This document shows positions 26,310 to 34,818 of a stretch of 64,000 nt of DNA, piece after piece. Under the pieces are notes generated by a model. It was given only the letters and a program-made list of their open reading frames with translations, had not been told where the DNA came from and ran no database searches. Positions within the stretch are counted from its first letter, which is position 1, and the number at the start of each line of letters is the position of its first letter. The stretch is from Micromonospora sp. WMMD1082 (GTDB lineage Bacteria > Actinomycetota > Actinomycetes > Mycobacteriales > Micromonosporaceae), in NCBI RefSeq assembly GCF_029626175.1, contig NZ_JARUBM010000002.1:6217001-6281000 (forward strand), read 5' to 3'. The position numbers and the translations under genes are program-made.

Positions 26310-27076
26310 GCCGCCGCCACCTTCATGGTCGCTTCCAGGGCACGCAGCACGGCGAGTTCGTCGGGGGTGGGTGGCTCGCCGGTGGCCAGTTCGTCGGCGA
26401 CCGCGAGGGACCAGCCGGTGGCCGCGCGGGCCTGTTCGACGGTGACGTCGGGGTGCAGCCGGGTGAGGGTCAGCTCGCAGGTGGCCGGGTCGGCCTCGAG
26501 GACGCCGAGGTCGGTGATGACGGTGCGGGGTCCGCCGCCGCGCAGCCCGAGCCGCGCCCGGTCACCAGGGCCGGCGCCGTAGCCGACCGAGGTGACGAAG
26601 TCGACCCGTTCGGTGAAGGTACGCAGGCTCTGCCGGACGATGACGACGACCTCGCCGCAGGACGCGGCGATCTCCGGGGCGCCGCCGGCACCGGGCAGGC
26701 GCACCTTCGGGTCGGCGTAGTCGCCGCCGATGACGGTGGTGTTGATGTTGCCGTACCGGTCGAGCTGCGCGGCGCCGAGGAAGCCGACGTCGATGCGGCC
26801 GGGTTGCAGCCAGTAGTTGAAGACCTCGGGCACGGAGACCACCGCGTCGGCGGTGTCGGCGAGGATGCCGTCGCCGATGGACAGGGGCAGCCGGTGCGGC
26901 TTGGCGCCGAGACAGCCCGACTCGTAGATGAGCACCAGGTCGGGGGCGTGGGTGGCGCGGGCCAGGTTCGCCGCGGTACTGGGCAGCCCGATCCCGACGA
27001 AGCAGGCGGTGCCGTCGCGCAGTTGCCGGGCGGCGGCGACGGTCATCATCTCGTCGGCCGTGTAGCGTCCGCTCAC
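26306..27076 (-). CDS. pcaJ: 3-oxoadipate CoA-transferase subunit B PcaJ
   Basis: 256 aa. Beta subunit of family I CoA-transferase that moves CoA from succinyl-CoA to beta-ketoadipate. The catalytic Glu lies in LIYESGCLG near residue 50. GTG at 27076 overlaps the pcaI stop by 4 bp. The protein ends with a tail of about 40 residues that is Pro/Ala-rich. Paired with PcaI it forms the active enzyme. Confidence 0.93.
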   Translation of the reverse strand: MSGRYTADEMMTVAAARQLRDGTACFVGIGLPSTAANLARATHAPDLVLIYESGCLGAKPHRLPLSIGDGILADTADAVVSVPEVFNYWLQPGRIDVGFLGAAQLDRYGNINTTVIGGDYADPKVRLPGAGGAPEIAASCGEVVVIVRQSLRTFTERVDFVTSVGYGAGPGDRARLGLRGGGPRTVITDLGVLEADPATCELTLTRLHPDVTVEQARAATGWSLAVADELATGEPPTPDELAVLRALEATMKVAAA

Positions 27077-27891
27077 GCCTGTACCCCCACCGTCATCACG
27101 TGCTGGTCGATCCAGTCCCGGAAGGTGTCGCGGTCCCGGCTGATCGCGTCCCAGGCCACGTAGAAGTCGTTGTCGCGGACGCTGTAGCCCTGGGCGTACG
27201 ACGGGTGCGCGCCCCCGGGGGCGGGTGCCACTGCGGTGAGCGCCCAGCCGGGCAGGACCACCTGTCCCGGTACGGGTTCGAACTCGTCGACGATCTCCTC
27301 GACGGTGACCAGTGACCGCCGCGCGGCCAGCACCGCCTCCTTCTGCACACCGGTGATGCCCCACATCTGCACGTTGCCGGCGCGGTCGGCACGCTGGGCG
27401 TGCACCACCGTGACGTCGGGGCGCAGCGCGGGGACCGCGGTCAGCGTCTCCCCGGTGAACGGGCAGTCGATGCTGCGGATGTTGGTGGTGTGCCGGGGCA
27501 GGTCGGTGCCGGTGTAGCCGCGCAGCACGGCGAAGGGCAGGCCGGAGGCACCGGCGACGTAGCGGTTGGCCATCCCGGCGTGGCTGTGTTCCTCCAGTTC
27601 GAGTGGGGCGGGCCAGGAGTTCTGCACGGCGTCGCGGAACCGGTGCAGCGACCCGACGCCGGGATTGCCGCCCCAGGAGAAGACCAGCCGGCGCGCGCAT
27701 CCCGCGCCGATGAGCTGGTCGTAGACGACGTCGGGTGTCATCCGTACCAGGGTCAGGTCGCGCCGCCCCTGCCGGATGATCTCGTGGCCGGCGGCGAACG
27801 GGATCAGGTGGGTGAACCCTTCCAGCGCCACCATGTCCCCGTCACGGACCAGTTCCGCGACGCCATCGGCCAGCGAGACGAGCTTCGCCAT
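27073..27891 (-). CDS. pcaI: 3-oxoadipate CoA-transferase subunit A PcaI
   Basis: 272 aa, alpha subunit of the 3-oxoadipate:succinyl-CoA transferase. The family I segments VALEGFTHLIPFAAGHE and SWGGNPGVGSLHRFRDA are clear. ATG at 27891 has GGGGAGG just upstream and is the first gene of the operon pcaI-J-F-H-G-B-D-C-iclR, in which nearly every junction overlaps. Two palindromic candidate operators lie 40-75 nt upstream. The operon covers the whole path from protocatechuate to central metabolism. Confidence 0.94.
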   Translation of the reverse strand: MAKLVSLADGVAELVRDGDMVALEGFTHLIPFAAGHEIIRQGRRDLTLVRMTPDVVYDQLIGAGCARRLVFSWGGNPGVGSLHRFRDAVQNSWPAPLELEEHSHAGMANRYVAGASGLPFAVLRGYTGTDLPRHTTNIRSIDCPFTGETLTAVPALRPDVTVVHAQRADRAGNVQMWGITGVQKEAVLAARRSLVTVEEIVDEFEPVPGQVVLPGWALTAVAPAPGGAHPSYAQGYSVRDNDFYVAWDAISRDRDTFRDWIDQHVMTVGVQA

Positions 27892-27931
27892 GAGCCTCCC
27901 CGCCTCCTGCGATCCACCGCCCACCCGCGCT

Positions 27932-27965
27932 GTTCGGTATGCGGACTGGCGTACTTATCTCGAAC
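27932..27965. promoter_or_regulatory. Pair of IclR-type operators in front of pcaI
   Basis: Two 15-bp pseudo-palindromes, GTTCGGTATGCGGAC (27932-27946) and GTACTTATCTCGAAC (27951-27965), begin 19 bp apart, 40-75 nt upstream of pcaI. Each resembles GTTCG-N5-CGAAC, the kind of site bound by IclR dimers, with one and two arm mismatches. They lie in the 304-bp gene-free divergent region 27892-28195, which otherwise holds only the second operator pair at 28081 and no other recognisable feature. Confidence 0.6.
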
Positions 27966-28080
27966 GTAATGCCATCCGGCGGCATCCGTCAACGCGCCGC
28001 GACCTGTGGACTTCTCGACGTCCGTCCCGTTGCAGAAATGTTGCGGGGACCCGTTGACGTGAGCCAGGCCACGTGCAAAC

Positions 28081-28114
28081 GTTCTATATGAGAACAGCCG
28101 TTCGGTTAGCGAAC
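28081..28114. promoter_or_regulatory. Pair of IclR-type operators in front of the ABC importer operon
   Basis: GTTCTATATGAGAAC (28081-28095) and GTTCGGTTAGCGAAC (28100-28114) are 15-bp palindromes with perfect 5-nt arms and 5-nt spacers, again starting 19 bp apart. They lie 80-115 nt upstream of the substrate-binding protein gene. The AT-rich spacer of the first site (ATATG) may overlap a -10 element. Regulation by one of the two IclR proteins of the island is inferred. Confidence 0.68.
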
Positions 28115-28195
28115 AGCTTGGGAAGCTCCTCCGGACCAGCACCCACCACACCCCCCGGTCCCCCTCCACGGACCGCCGGACGCGGGAGTACCTGT

Positions 28196-29152
28196 ATGCG
28201 CCGTGTAGTCGTATCCGCCATAACCGCCGCCGCCCTGCTGACCTCCGTCGCCGCCTGCGGCGCCGACGACGAGGCCGGCGGGGCCGAGGGCACCACGAAG
28301 GTCAAGGTCGGCGCGATCCCGATCGTCGACGTGGCGCCGCTGCACCTCGGCGTCTCGAAGGGCTTCTTCGCCGAGGAGGGCATCGAGGTCGAGGTGGTCA
28401 ACACCACCGGCGGCGCCGCCGCCGTGCCGGGCGTGGTCAGCGGCGAATTCGACTTCGCCTTCGGCAACGTCGTCTCGCTCATCGTGGCCCGCTCGCAGAA
28501 CATCCCGCTCAGGGCCATCGCCGAGGGCAACTCCTCCACCGGCGAGCAGGGCGGGGACTTCGGTGGCGTGGTCGTACCCGCCGACAGCCCGATCACCGGC
28601 CCGGCCGAGCTGGCCGGCAAGACCGTCGCCGTGAACAACCTCAAGAACATCGGCGACACCACCGTGCGCGCCTCGATCCGCAAGGCCGGCGGCGACCCGT
28701 CGGGCGTGCAGTTCGTCGAGCTGCCCTTCCCCGACATGCCCGCCGCGGTGAGTGGCAAGCGGGTCGACGCCGCCTGGATCGTCGAGCCGTTCTTCACCGT
28801 CGCGCAGGATCAGGGTGCCAGGGTGATCGCCTCCAACTTCGTCGACACCGCGCCGGACCTCACCGTCGCCGCGTACTTCACCACGGAGCGGACCATCCAG
28901 GAGAAGGGTGACCTCACCCGGCGGTTCACCGCCGCGATCGAGAAGTCCCTGACCTACGCGCAGGAGCACCCGGACGAGGCGCGTGCGGCCCTGCTGACCT
29001 ACGCCCAGATCGACCCGGCGGTCGCCGAGAAGATCACCCTGCCGGGCTGGTCGGGCCAGATCAACCGCGAGTCCGTGCAGACCATGGCCGACCTGATGCT
29101 CGCCGATGGTCTGATCTCCCAGCAGGTCGACATCGCGGAGCTGCTCCCGTGA
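28196..29152 (+). CDS. ABC transporter substrate-binding lipoprotein (NMT1/SsuA-like)
   Basis: About 318 aa. The lipoprotein signal MRRVVVSAITAAALLTSVAAC gives an anchored extracytoplasmic binding protein. The mature domain shows the NMT1/THI5/SsuA pattern: VAPLHLGVSKGFFAEEGIEV, VVSGEFDFAFGN and AAWIVEPFFTVA. Relatives bind sulfonates, nitrate, thiamine precursors or aromatic acids. ATG at 28196 has GGGAG 7 nt upstream. It starts a five-gene overlapping series with two permeases, an ATPase and a benzoylformate-decarboxylase-like enzyme, so an arylglyoxylate or other aromatic carboxylate is the probable ligand. Confidence 0.9.
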   Translation: MRRVVVSAITAAALLTSVAACGADDEAGGAEGTTKVKVGAIPIVDVAPLHLGVSKGFFAEEGIEVEVVNTTGGAAAVPGVVSGEFDFAFGNVVSLIVARSQNIPLRAIAEGNSSTGEQGGDFGGVVVPADSPITGPAELAGKTVAVNNLKNIGDTTVRASIRKAGGDPSGVQFVELPFPDMPAAVSGKRVDAAWIVEPFFTVAQDQGARVIASNFVDTAPDLTVAAYFTTERTIQEKGDLTRRFTAAIEKSLTYAQEHPDEARAALLTYAQIDPAVAEKITLPGWSGQINRESVQTMADLMLADGLISQQVDIAELLP

Positions 29153-29985
29153 CATCCACCCTGGCACCGGCGACCCGTGACGCGCGGGCCGCCGGTGCCG
29201 GCCGGAACCGGCTGCCCGGCGGCACCGCGCTGCTCGGCGTGCTCGGGTTCGCCACCTTCGTCGCGCTGCTGGAGGCGGTGCCGCGCCTCGGCCTCGTCTC
29301 GCCGGACTACCTGCCGACGGCCAGCCGGGTCGTGACTGCCCTGGGCGACCTGCTCGGTGAGTCGACCTTCTGGGCCGCCCTCGGCGACACCATCCGGGGC
29401 TGGTTCCTCGGCCTCGCCATCGCGGTGGTCCTCGGCGTCGTCGTCGGGTTCGTCATCGGCACCGTCCCGATCCTGCGCGAGGCGACCGCCTCGACCATCG
29501 AGTTCCTGCGACCGATCCCCTCGGTGGCGCTCATCCCGCTGGCCGTGCTGGTCTTCGGCACCAGCCTGCGCTCGGTGCTGCTGCTGGTGGTCTACGCCGC
29601 CTTCTGGCAGGTGCTGGTCCAGGTGCTCTACGGCGTCCAGGACGTCGACCCGGTCGCGCAGGAGACCGCCCGCACCTTCGGTCTCGGGCGCCTGGCCCGC
29701 ATCCGCCACGTCACCTGGCCGACCGCGCTGCCCTACCTGCTCACCGGCGTACGCCTGGCCGCGGCGGTCGCCCTGATCCTCGCCATCACGGCCGAACTCG
29801 TCATCGGCGCCCCCGGCCTGGGCAACGAGATCACCGCCGCGCAGTCCGGCGGCGCCGTGGCGCGCATGTACGCGCTGATCATCGTCACCGGGCTGCTCGG
29901 CGTGGCGGTCAACCTGCTGGCCCGACGGCTGGAACGGTGGGCGCTGGCCTGGCACCCGTCGGTACGCCGGGAGGTGTCGGCATGA
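29149..29985 (+). CDS. ABC transporter permease (SsuC/TauC-like), first
   Basis: 278 aa integral membrane subunit of the importer. About six hydrophobic helices and the coupling loop QETARTFGLGRLARIRHVTWP, the EAA motif for ATPase contact, are visible. The GTG start overlaps the stop of the binding-protein gene by 4 bp and the next permease starts inside its stop. It forms a heterodimeric channel with the second permease. Confidence 0.92.
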   Translation: MTSTLAPATRDARAAGAGRNRLPGGTALLGVLGFATFVALLEAVPRLGLVSPDYLPTASRVVTALGDLLGESTFWAALGDTIRGWFLGLAIAVVLGVVVGFVIGTVPILREATASTIEFLRPIPSVALIPLAVLVFGTSLRSVLLLVVYAAFWQVLVQVLYGVQDVDPVAQETARTFGLGRLARIRHVTWPTALPYLLTGVRLAAAVALILAITAELVIGAPGLGNEITAAQSGGAVARMYALIIVTGLLGVAVNLLARRLERWALAWHPSVRREVSA

Positions 29986-30815
29986 GCGAGGTGCGGGCCG
30001 CAGGGCAGACCGGAAGGAGCCCGACGGACGTCGTACGGGCGGTCGTCCGCAGCACGCTCGCCGTCCTCGCGCTGCCGGTCGCGCTGCTGGCCGTCTGGTG
30101 GGTACTCAGCGCGGACAGCGAGAGCTACTACCTTCCGCCGCTGTCGGAGATCCTCGCCAGCGTCGCCGACACGTGGGTGCACTCCGGCCGCCTCGGCACC
30201 GACGTACTGCCCAGCGTGCTGCGCCTGCTCGGTGGCTTCACCCTGGCCGTGCTGCTCGGGGTGGCGCTGGGCGTGGCGATCGGGTCGTCGCCCCGGCTGC
30301 GGGCCTTCTGCGAGCCGGTGCTGGAGTTCCTCCGGGCCATCCCGCCACCGGTGCTGGTGCCGGTGCTGATGCTCTTCGCCGGCATCGGTGACACCATGAA
30401 GGTGCTGGTCATCGTCTCCGGTTGTGTGTGGCCGATCCTGCTCAACACCGTCGAGGGCGTACGGGCCGTGGACGAGGTGCAGGTGGAGACCGCGCGCTGC
30501 TACGGCGTACGTGGCCCGGCCCGGCTCTGGCACCTGATCATCCGCTCGGCCAGCCCGCAGATCGTCACCGGCATGCGGCAGGGCCTCTCCATCGGCATCA
30601 TCCTCATGGTCATCAGCGAGATGTTCGCCGCCAGCAACGGGCTCGGATTCAGCATCATCCAGTTCCAACGGACCTTCGCCGTCACCGAGATGTGGACCGG
30701 CATCCTGCTGCTCGGGCTGCTCGGCTTCCTGCTCGCCACCGCCATGAGAATCTTCGAGCGACGCGTCCTGAACTGGTACTTCGGCCTGCGTCAGGCCCAG
30801 CGAGGGAGCAACTGA
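29982..30815 (+). CDS. ABC transporter permease (SsuC/TauC-like), second
   Basis: 277 aa, a paralogue of the preceding permease. Membrane helices, the SIGIILMVISEMFAA segment and the EAA loop VETARCYGVRGPARLWHLII are clear. ATG at 29982 overlaps the upstream stop by 4 bp (ATGA) and its own stop shares one base with the start of the ATPase gene. Two distinct permeases in one importer are less usual in the SsuABC/TauABC group than a homodimer. Confidence 0.92.
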   Translation: MSEVRAAGQTGRSPTDVVRAVVRSTLAVLALPVALLAVWWVLSADSESYYLPPLSEILASVADTWVHSGRLGTDVLPSVLRLLGGFTLAVLLGVALGVAIGSSPRLRAFCEPVLEFLRAIPPPVLVPVLMLFAGIGDTMKVLVIVSGCVWPILLNTVEGVRAVDEVQVETARCYGVRGPARLWHLIIRSASPQIVTGMRQGLSIGIILMVISEMFAASNGLGFSIIQFQRTFAVTEMWTGILLLGLLGFLLATAMRIFERRVLNWYFGLRQAQRGSN

Positions 30816-31660
30816 TGAACGACACCCGCACCGAGGCGCTGCTCGACGTACGCGGCGTGCGCAAGGTGTACGAGGGGCACGGCCGCAGCGTCGAGGCGGT
30901 CCGCGACCTCACCTTCTCCGTCGCCAGGGGTGACCTGGTCTGCGTGGTCGGCCCGTCCGGCGCCGGCAAGACCACCCTGCTCAAGTGCATCGCCGGCCTG
31001 CTCGCCCCGACCTCCGGCGAGGTGGTGCTGGAGGGCGAGGCGGTCAACGGGCCACCGCCGGGCATGGCGGTGGTCTTCCAGGAGTACGGCCGCAGCCTGT
31101 TCCCCTGGATGACCGTGCGGGGCAACGTCGAACTGCCGCTGAAGCAGAAGAAGCTGCCGAAGGCGCGCCGGGAGGAGCTGATCCACCGGGCGCTGGAGGC
31201 CGTCGGCCTGGCCGACGTGCACGGGGCGTATCCATGGCAGCTCTCCGGCGGCATGCAGCAGCGGGTCGCGATCGCCCGAGCCATCGCGTACGAACCGCAC
31301 ATCCTGCTGATGGACGAGCCGTTCGCGGCGGTCGACGCACAGACCCGGGCGGACCTGGAGGACCTGGTCAGGTCGCTGTGGCAGCGGCTCGGCGTGACCA
31401 CCCTGTTCGTCACCCACGACATCGACGAGGCGGTCTATCTCGGCCAGCGGGTGCTGGTGCTCTCCGCCTCACCGACGATCGTGCTCGACGACGTCACCAT
31501 CGACCTGCCCGACGAGCGCGACCAGCTCTCGACCCGCTCGTCGGCCCGCTTCACCGAGCTGCGCGGGCACGTCTTCGCGCAGATCCAGCGGGCGAAGAAG
31601 CAGAACGGTGACAGCCACGCCCGCGTCGGCAGCGAGCAGCCAACGGTGGCGGCCCCGTGA
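30815..31660 (+). CDS. ABC transporter ATP-binding protein (SsuB/TauB-like)
   Basis: 281 aa. All ATPase motifs are intact: Walker A GPSGAGKTTLLKC, Q-loop VVFQEYGRSLFPW, signature LSGGMQQRVAIARA, Walker B ILLMDEPFAAVD and H-loop FVTHDIDEAV. The Q-loop and D-loop wording is that of the nitrate/sulfonate/taurine importer family. Its stop overlaps the start of the decarboxylase gene by 4 bp, coupling uptake with the first catabolic step. Confidence 0.94.
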   Translation: MNDTRTEALLDVRGVRKVYEGHGRSVEAVRDLTFSVARGDLVCVVGPSGAGKTTLLKCIAGLLAPTSGEVVLEGEAVNGPPPGMAVVFQEYGRSLFPWMTVRGNVELPLKQKKLPKARREELIHRALEAVGLADVHGAYPWQLSGGMQQRVAIARAIAYEPHILLMDEPFAAVDAQTRADLEDLVRSLWQRLGVTTLFVTHDIDEAVYLGQRVLVLSASPTIVLDDVTIDLPDERDQLSTRSSARFTELRGHVFAQIQRAKKQNGDSHARVGSEQPTVAAP

Positions 31661-33282
31661 CCGGGTCGCGCCAGACGACGACCGTCCGGGACGCCACCCT
31701 CGACGTGCTGCGGCAGCTCGGTGCGCACCGGATCTTCGCCAACCCCGGCTCGACCGAGGTGCCGTTCCTCACCGACCTGCCCGACGCCCTGGAGTTCGTC
31801 CTCGGCCTGCACGAGGGCTCGGTGGTCGGCATGGCCACCGGCCACGCCATCGCCACCGGGCGGCCGGCGCTGGTCAACCTGCACACCACCGCCGGGCTCG
31901 GCAACGCCGTCGGCGCGCTGGCCACCGCCCGGGTCAACCGCGCCCCGCTGGTGGTGCTCGTCGGCCAGCAGGACCGCCGTCACCTCGCGCTGGAACCGTT
32001 CCTCGCCGGGCGGCTCGACGGACTCGCCGGGACGTACCCGGTCTGGGCCAACCAGCCGGTGCTGCCGCAGGACGTACCGGCGGCGGTGCGGCGGGCCTGG
32101 CACGAGGCCGTCGCGCACCGTGGGCCGGCCATCGTGGTGGTGCCGATGGACGACTGGTCGGCGCCGATGGAGCCGGCGCTCGGTCTGGCCGCCCCGCTCA
32201 CCGTCCGCCGCGCCGATCCCGGCGCGGGCACGGCCGCGCGGGAGGTGGCCGGGCTGCTCGACGACGCCGCCGCCCCGGTGGTGGTGGTCGGTGCCGGCGC
32301 GGACGACCGGAAAACCTGGGACGCCCTGGTCAAGCTGGTGGAGCGGCTCGGCGCACCGGTGTGGCAGGAGCCCTTTGGTGCCCGCGCCGGCTTCCCGCAG
32401 GACCATCCGCGTTTCGCCGGGCACCTGCCGGCCGGCCGGTCCCGACTGCGGGCCGTGCTCGGCGGGCACGACGTGGCCCTGGTGGTGGGCACCGGGGCGT
32501 TTCGGCAGTACCCGTACGAACCCGGCCCGCTGGTGCCCGACGGCCTGACCGTCGCGGTCGTCTCCGACGACCCCGACGAGCTGCACCACAGCAGCGCCGA
32601 GCTGGCCGTGCTGGCCGACCCGGCGACGCTGTGCGCCGCGGTGGCCGCGCAGCTCACCGCCCGCCCGGCCGTCGCACCGGCGGTGCGGGCGGAGAGTACG
32701 GCGGGCCTCGCGCCGCCGGCCGCCGGTGAACCGATGCGACCCGAGCACGTCTTCGTCGCCCTCGCCGAGCGGCTGCCCCGCGACGTGGTGCTGGTGGAGG
32801 AGACCCCGTCCAGCCGGCCCGACCTGCACCGGCTGTTGCCGGTCCGGCAGCCCCGGGGCTTCGTCAGCGCGGCCATGGGCGGGCTCGGCTTCGGCCTGCC
32901 CGCCGCCGCCGGCCTGCGCCTCGGCGACCCGTCCCGGCCGGTCGTCGCGGTGCTCGGCGACGGGTCGTCGCTCTACGGCATCCAGGGGCTGTGGAGCGCC
33001 GCCCGGTACGGCTGCGGCGTGCTGTTCGTGGTGCTCTCCAACGGCCGGTACGCCGTCATGGACCGCCTCGCCGACCGGGCCGGCGGCAAGGCACCCTGGC
33101 CCGCCTTCGACGACGTACGCGTCCACGACCTGGCGCGCGCGCTGGGTTGCCCCGCCCGCCGGATCACCGATCACGCCGACCTGCTCGCCGTGCTGGACGA
33201 GGTCGTCCCCACCCTGGCCGACCGCACCGAACCGCTGCTGCTCGACGTACCGGTGCACGCCGGGGCGTACGTCGAGCCCTGA
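31657..33282 (+). CDS. Benzoylformate decarboxylase-like ThDP enzyme
   Basis: 541 aa thiamine-diphosphate enzyme. Residues matching the Pseudomonas putida benzoylformate decarboxylase active site are visible: Ser32 in NPGSTEVPF, the cofactor-activating Glu53 in LHEGSVVG and His76 in NLHTTAGLGN. The C-terminal ThDP motif is GDGSSLYGIQGLW with a distal N in VLSNGRYA. The N-terminal NLH...AG pattern separates it from acetolactate synthase. It would convert an arylglyoxylate to an aromatic aldehyde and CO2. The product fits the aldehyde dehydrogenase encoded 60 bp downstream. Whether benzoylformate or 4-hydroxybenzoylformate is preferred is not visible; pobA nearby favours the hydroxylated form. 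Confidence 0.85.
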   Translation: MTGSRQTTTVRDATLDVLRQLGAHRIFANPGSTEVPFLTDLPDALEFVLGLHEGSVVGMATGHAIATGRPALVNLHTTAGLGNAVGALATARVNRAPLVVLVGQQDRRHLALEPFLAGRLDGLAGTYPVWANQPVLPQDVPAAVRRAWHEAVAHRGPAIVVVPMDDWSAPMEPALGLAAPLTVRRADPGAGTAAREVAGLLDDAAAPVVVVGAGADDRKTWDALVKLVERLGAPVWQEPFGARAGFPQDHPRFAGHLPAGRSRLRAVLGGHDVALVVGTGAFRQYPYEPGPLVPDGLTVAVVSDDPDELHHSSAELAVLADPATLCAAVAAQLTARPAVAPAVRAESTAGLAPPAAGEPMRPEHVFVALAERLPRDVVLVEETPSSRPDLHRLLPVRQPRGFVSAAMGGLGFGLPAAAGLRLGDPSRPVVAVLGDGSSLYGIQGLWSAARYGCGVLFVVLSNGRYAVMDRLADRAGGKAPWPAFDDVRVHDLARALGCPARRITDHADLLAVLDEVVPTLADRTEPLLLDVPVHAGAYVEP

Positions 33283-33294
33283 CCACCCGCGCAT

Positions 33295-33330
33295 CCCGCA
33301 CCCGCACCCGCACCCGCACCCGCACCCGCA
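33295..33330. repeat. Hexanucleotide tandem repeat (6 x CCCGCA) abutting a ribosome-binding site
   Basis: Six perfect copies of CCCGCA occupy 36 bp of the 60-bp gap between the decarboxylase and aldehyde dehydrogenase genes. The repeat ends directly at AGGAGG (33331-33336), the ribosome-binding site of the dehydrogenase. Copy-number change would alter the spacer length but not the reading frame. Confidence 0.9.
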
Positions 33331-33342
33331 AGGAGGACCACG

Positions 33343-34803
33343 ATGCCCCTGCTCGACACCGGAATCTGGCACGGCACGCTCTACAGCGACGGCTGGGTGG
33401 AGGCGGCCGGTGGCACGGCCGCCGTCCGTTCCCCGGCGACCCGGGAGGAGATCGGACGGGTCGGCGTGGCGGACCCGGGTGACGTGGCGCGGGCCTGCGC
33501 CCGGGCCGCCGCGGCCCAGCGGGACTGGGCGGCGACCAGCTACCCCGAACGGGCCGCGGTGCTGCGCCGGGCCGGTGCGCTGTGGGAGCAGCACGCCGCC
33601 GAGGTCGGCGACTGGCTGGTCCGCGAGGCCGGGTCGATTCCGCCGAAGGCCGATGTGGAGACCGCCACCGCGGCGCAGGAGTGCTACGAGGCCGCGTCGC
33701 TCGCCTCGCACCCGCTCGGCGAGATCATCCCGAGCGCTCAGCCGCGACTGAGCCTGGCCCGCCGGCTGCCGGTCGGGGTGGTCGGTGTCATCGCCCCGTT
33801 CAACTTCCCGCTGATTCTGGCCATCCGTTCGGTCGCACCGGCGCTGGCGCTCGGCAACGCGGTGGTGCTCAAGCCGGATGCCCGCACCGCGGTCTGCGGC
33901 GGGCTGGCCATCGCGCGGATCTTCGAGGAGGCCGGGCTGCCGGAGGGACTGCTGCACGTCCTGCCCGGCGGCGTCGAGGCCGGCGAGGCGCTGGTCACCG
34001 ACCCGCACGTCCGGGTGATCAGCTTCACCGGGTCGACCGCCGCTGGCCGCCGGGTCGGCGCGGCCGCCGCGCGTCACCTGAAGCGGGCGCACCTGGAACT
34101 CGGCGGCAACTCCGCGCTGGTGGTGCTCGACGACGCCGACCTCGATCTCGCCGCCTCGGCCGGTGCGTGGGGTTCCTTCCTGCACCAGGGCCAGATCTGC
34201 ATGACCACCGGCCGGCACCTGGTGCACGAAAGCCTCGCCGAGCGGTACGTGGCGGCGCTGGCCGCCAAGGCCGACCACCTACCCGTCGGTGACCCGGCCA
34301 AGGAACAGGTGGCACTCGGACCGATCATCGACGAGGGGCAACGCGACAAGATCCACACCCTGGTCACCGCGAGCGTCGAGGCGGGCGCCCGGCTCGCCGC
34401 CGGCGGCACCTACGACGGGCTGTTCTACCGCCCGACCGTGCTCGCCGACGTCACCCCGGACACCCCCGCGTACGCGCAGGAGGTCTTCGGCCCGGTCGCC
34501 CCGGTGCTCCCCTTCACCGACCTGGACGAGGCCGTCGCCCTGGCCGGCGGCACCGAGTACGGGCTGTCGCTCGGCATCCTCAGCCGCGACGTGATGCGGG
34601 CGATGGCCCTGGCCGAGCGCATCCCCAGCGGCATCGTGCACATCAACGACCAGACCGTCAGCGACGAGGCGGTGGCCCCGTTCGGCGGGGTCGGCGCCTC
34701 CGGCACCGGATCCCGGTTCGGTGGGGCGGCGGCCAACGTGGAGGCGTTCACCGAGACGCAGTGGTTGACCGTGCAGGGCGACATCACCCGCTACCCGTTC
34801 TGA
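33343..34803 (+). CDS. Benzaldehyde dehydrogenase-like aldehyde dehydrogenase
   Basis: 486 aa NAD(P)-dependent aldehyde dehydrogenase. The N-terminal catalytic environment is typical: APFNFPL, KPDARTA, FTGSTAAGR, general base Glu in HLELGGNSALV and nucleophile Cys in HQGQICMTTGR. Wording around these motifs resembles aromatic (benzaldehyde/vanillin type) dehydrogenases. It should oxidise the aldehyde released by the preceding decarboxylase to benzoate or 4-hydroxybenzoate. AGGAGG lies 6 nt upstream of the ATG, right after the hexanucleotide repeat. An IclR gene follows 15 bp later. Confidence 0.88.
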   Translation: MPLLDTGIWHGTLYSDGWVEAAGGTAAVRSPATREEIGRVGVADPGDVARACARAAAAQRDWAATSYPERAAVLRRAGALWEQHAAEVGDWLVREAGSIPPKADVETATAAQECYEAASLASHPLGEIIPSAQPRLSLARRLPVGVVGVIAPFNFPLILAIRSVAPALALGNAVVLKPDARTAVCGGLAIARIFEEAGLPEGLLHVLPGGVEAGEALVTDPHVRVISFTGSTAAGRRVGAAAARHLKRAHLELGGNSALVVLDDADLDLAASAGAWGSFLHQGQICMTTGRHLVHESLAERYVAALAAKADHLPVGDPAKEQVALGPIIDEGQRDKIHTLVTASVEAGARLAAGGTYDGLFYRPTVLADVTPDTPAYAQEVFGPVAPVLPFTDLDEAVALAGGTEYGLSLGILSRDVMRAMALAERIPSGIVHINDQTVSDEAVAPFGGVGASGTGSRFGGAAANVEAFTETQWLTVQGDITRYPF

Positions 34804-34818
34804 GCCGGGGCGGCGGTC

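Noticed and set aside
31657..33282. Acetolactate synthase assignment for the ThDP enzyme
   Set aside because: Ser32, Glu53 and His76 follow the benzoylformate decarboxylase pattern, no regulatory subunit is adjacent and the context is aromatic catabolism.
33295..33330. CRISPR-like or minisatellite array
   Set aside because: Unit of 6 bp with no spacers; it is a simple tandem repeat.
31435..34278. A 947-codon open frame on the minus strand across the decarboxylase and dehydrogenase genes, and similar long antisense frames elsewhere
   Set aside because: Antisense or shifted frames of GC-rich genes are open by chance; their translations are Arg/Gly/Pro-rich without domains, while the opposite strand encodes clear enzymes.
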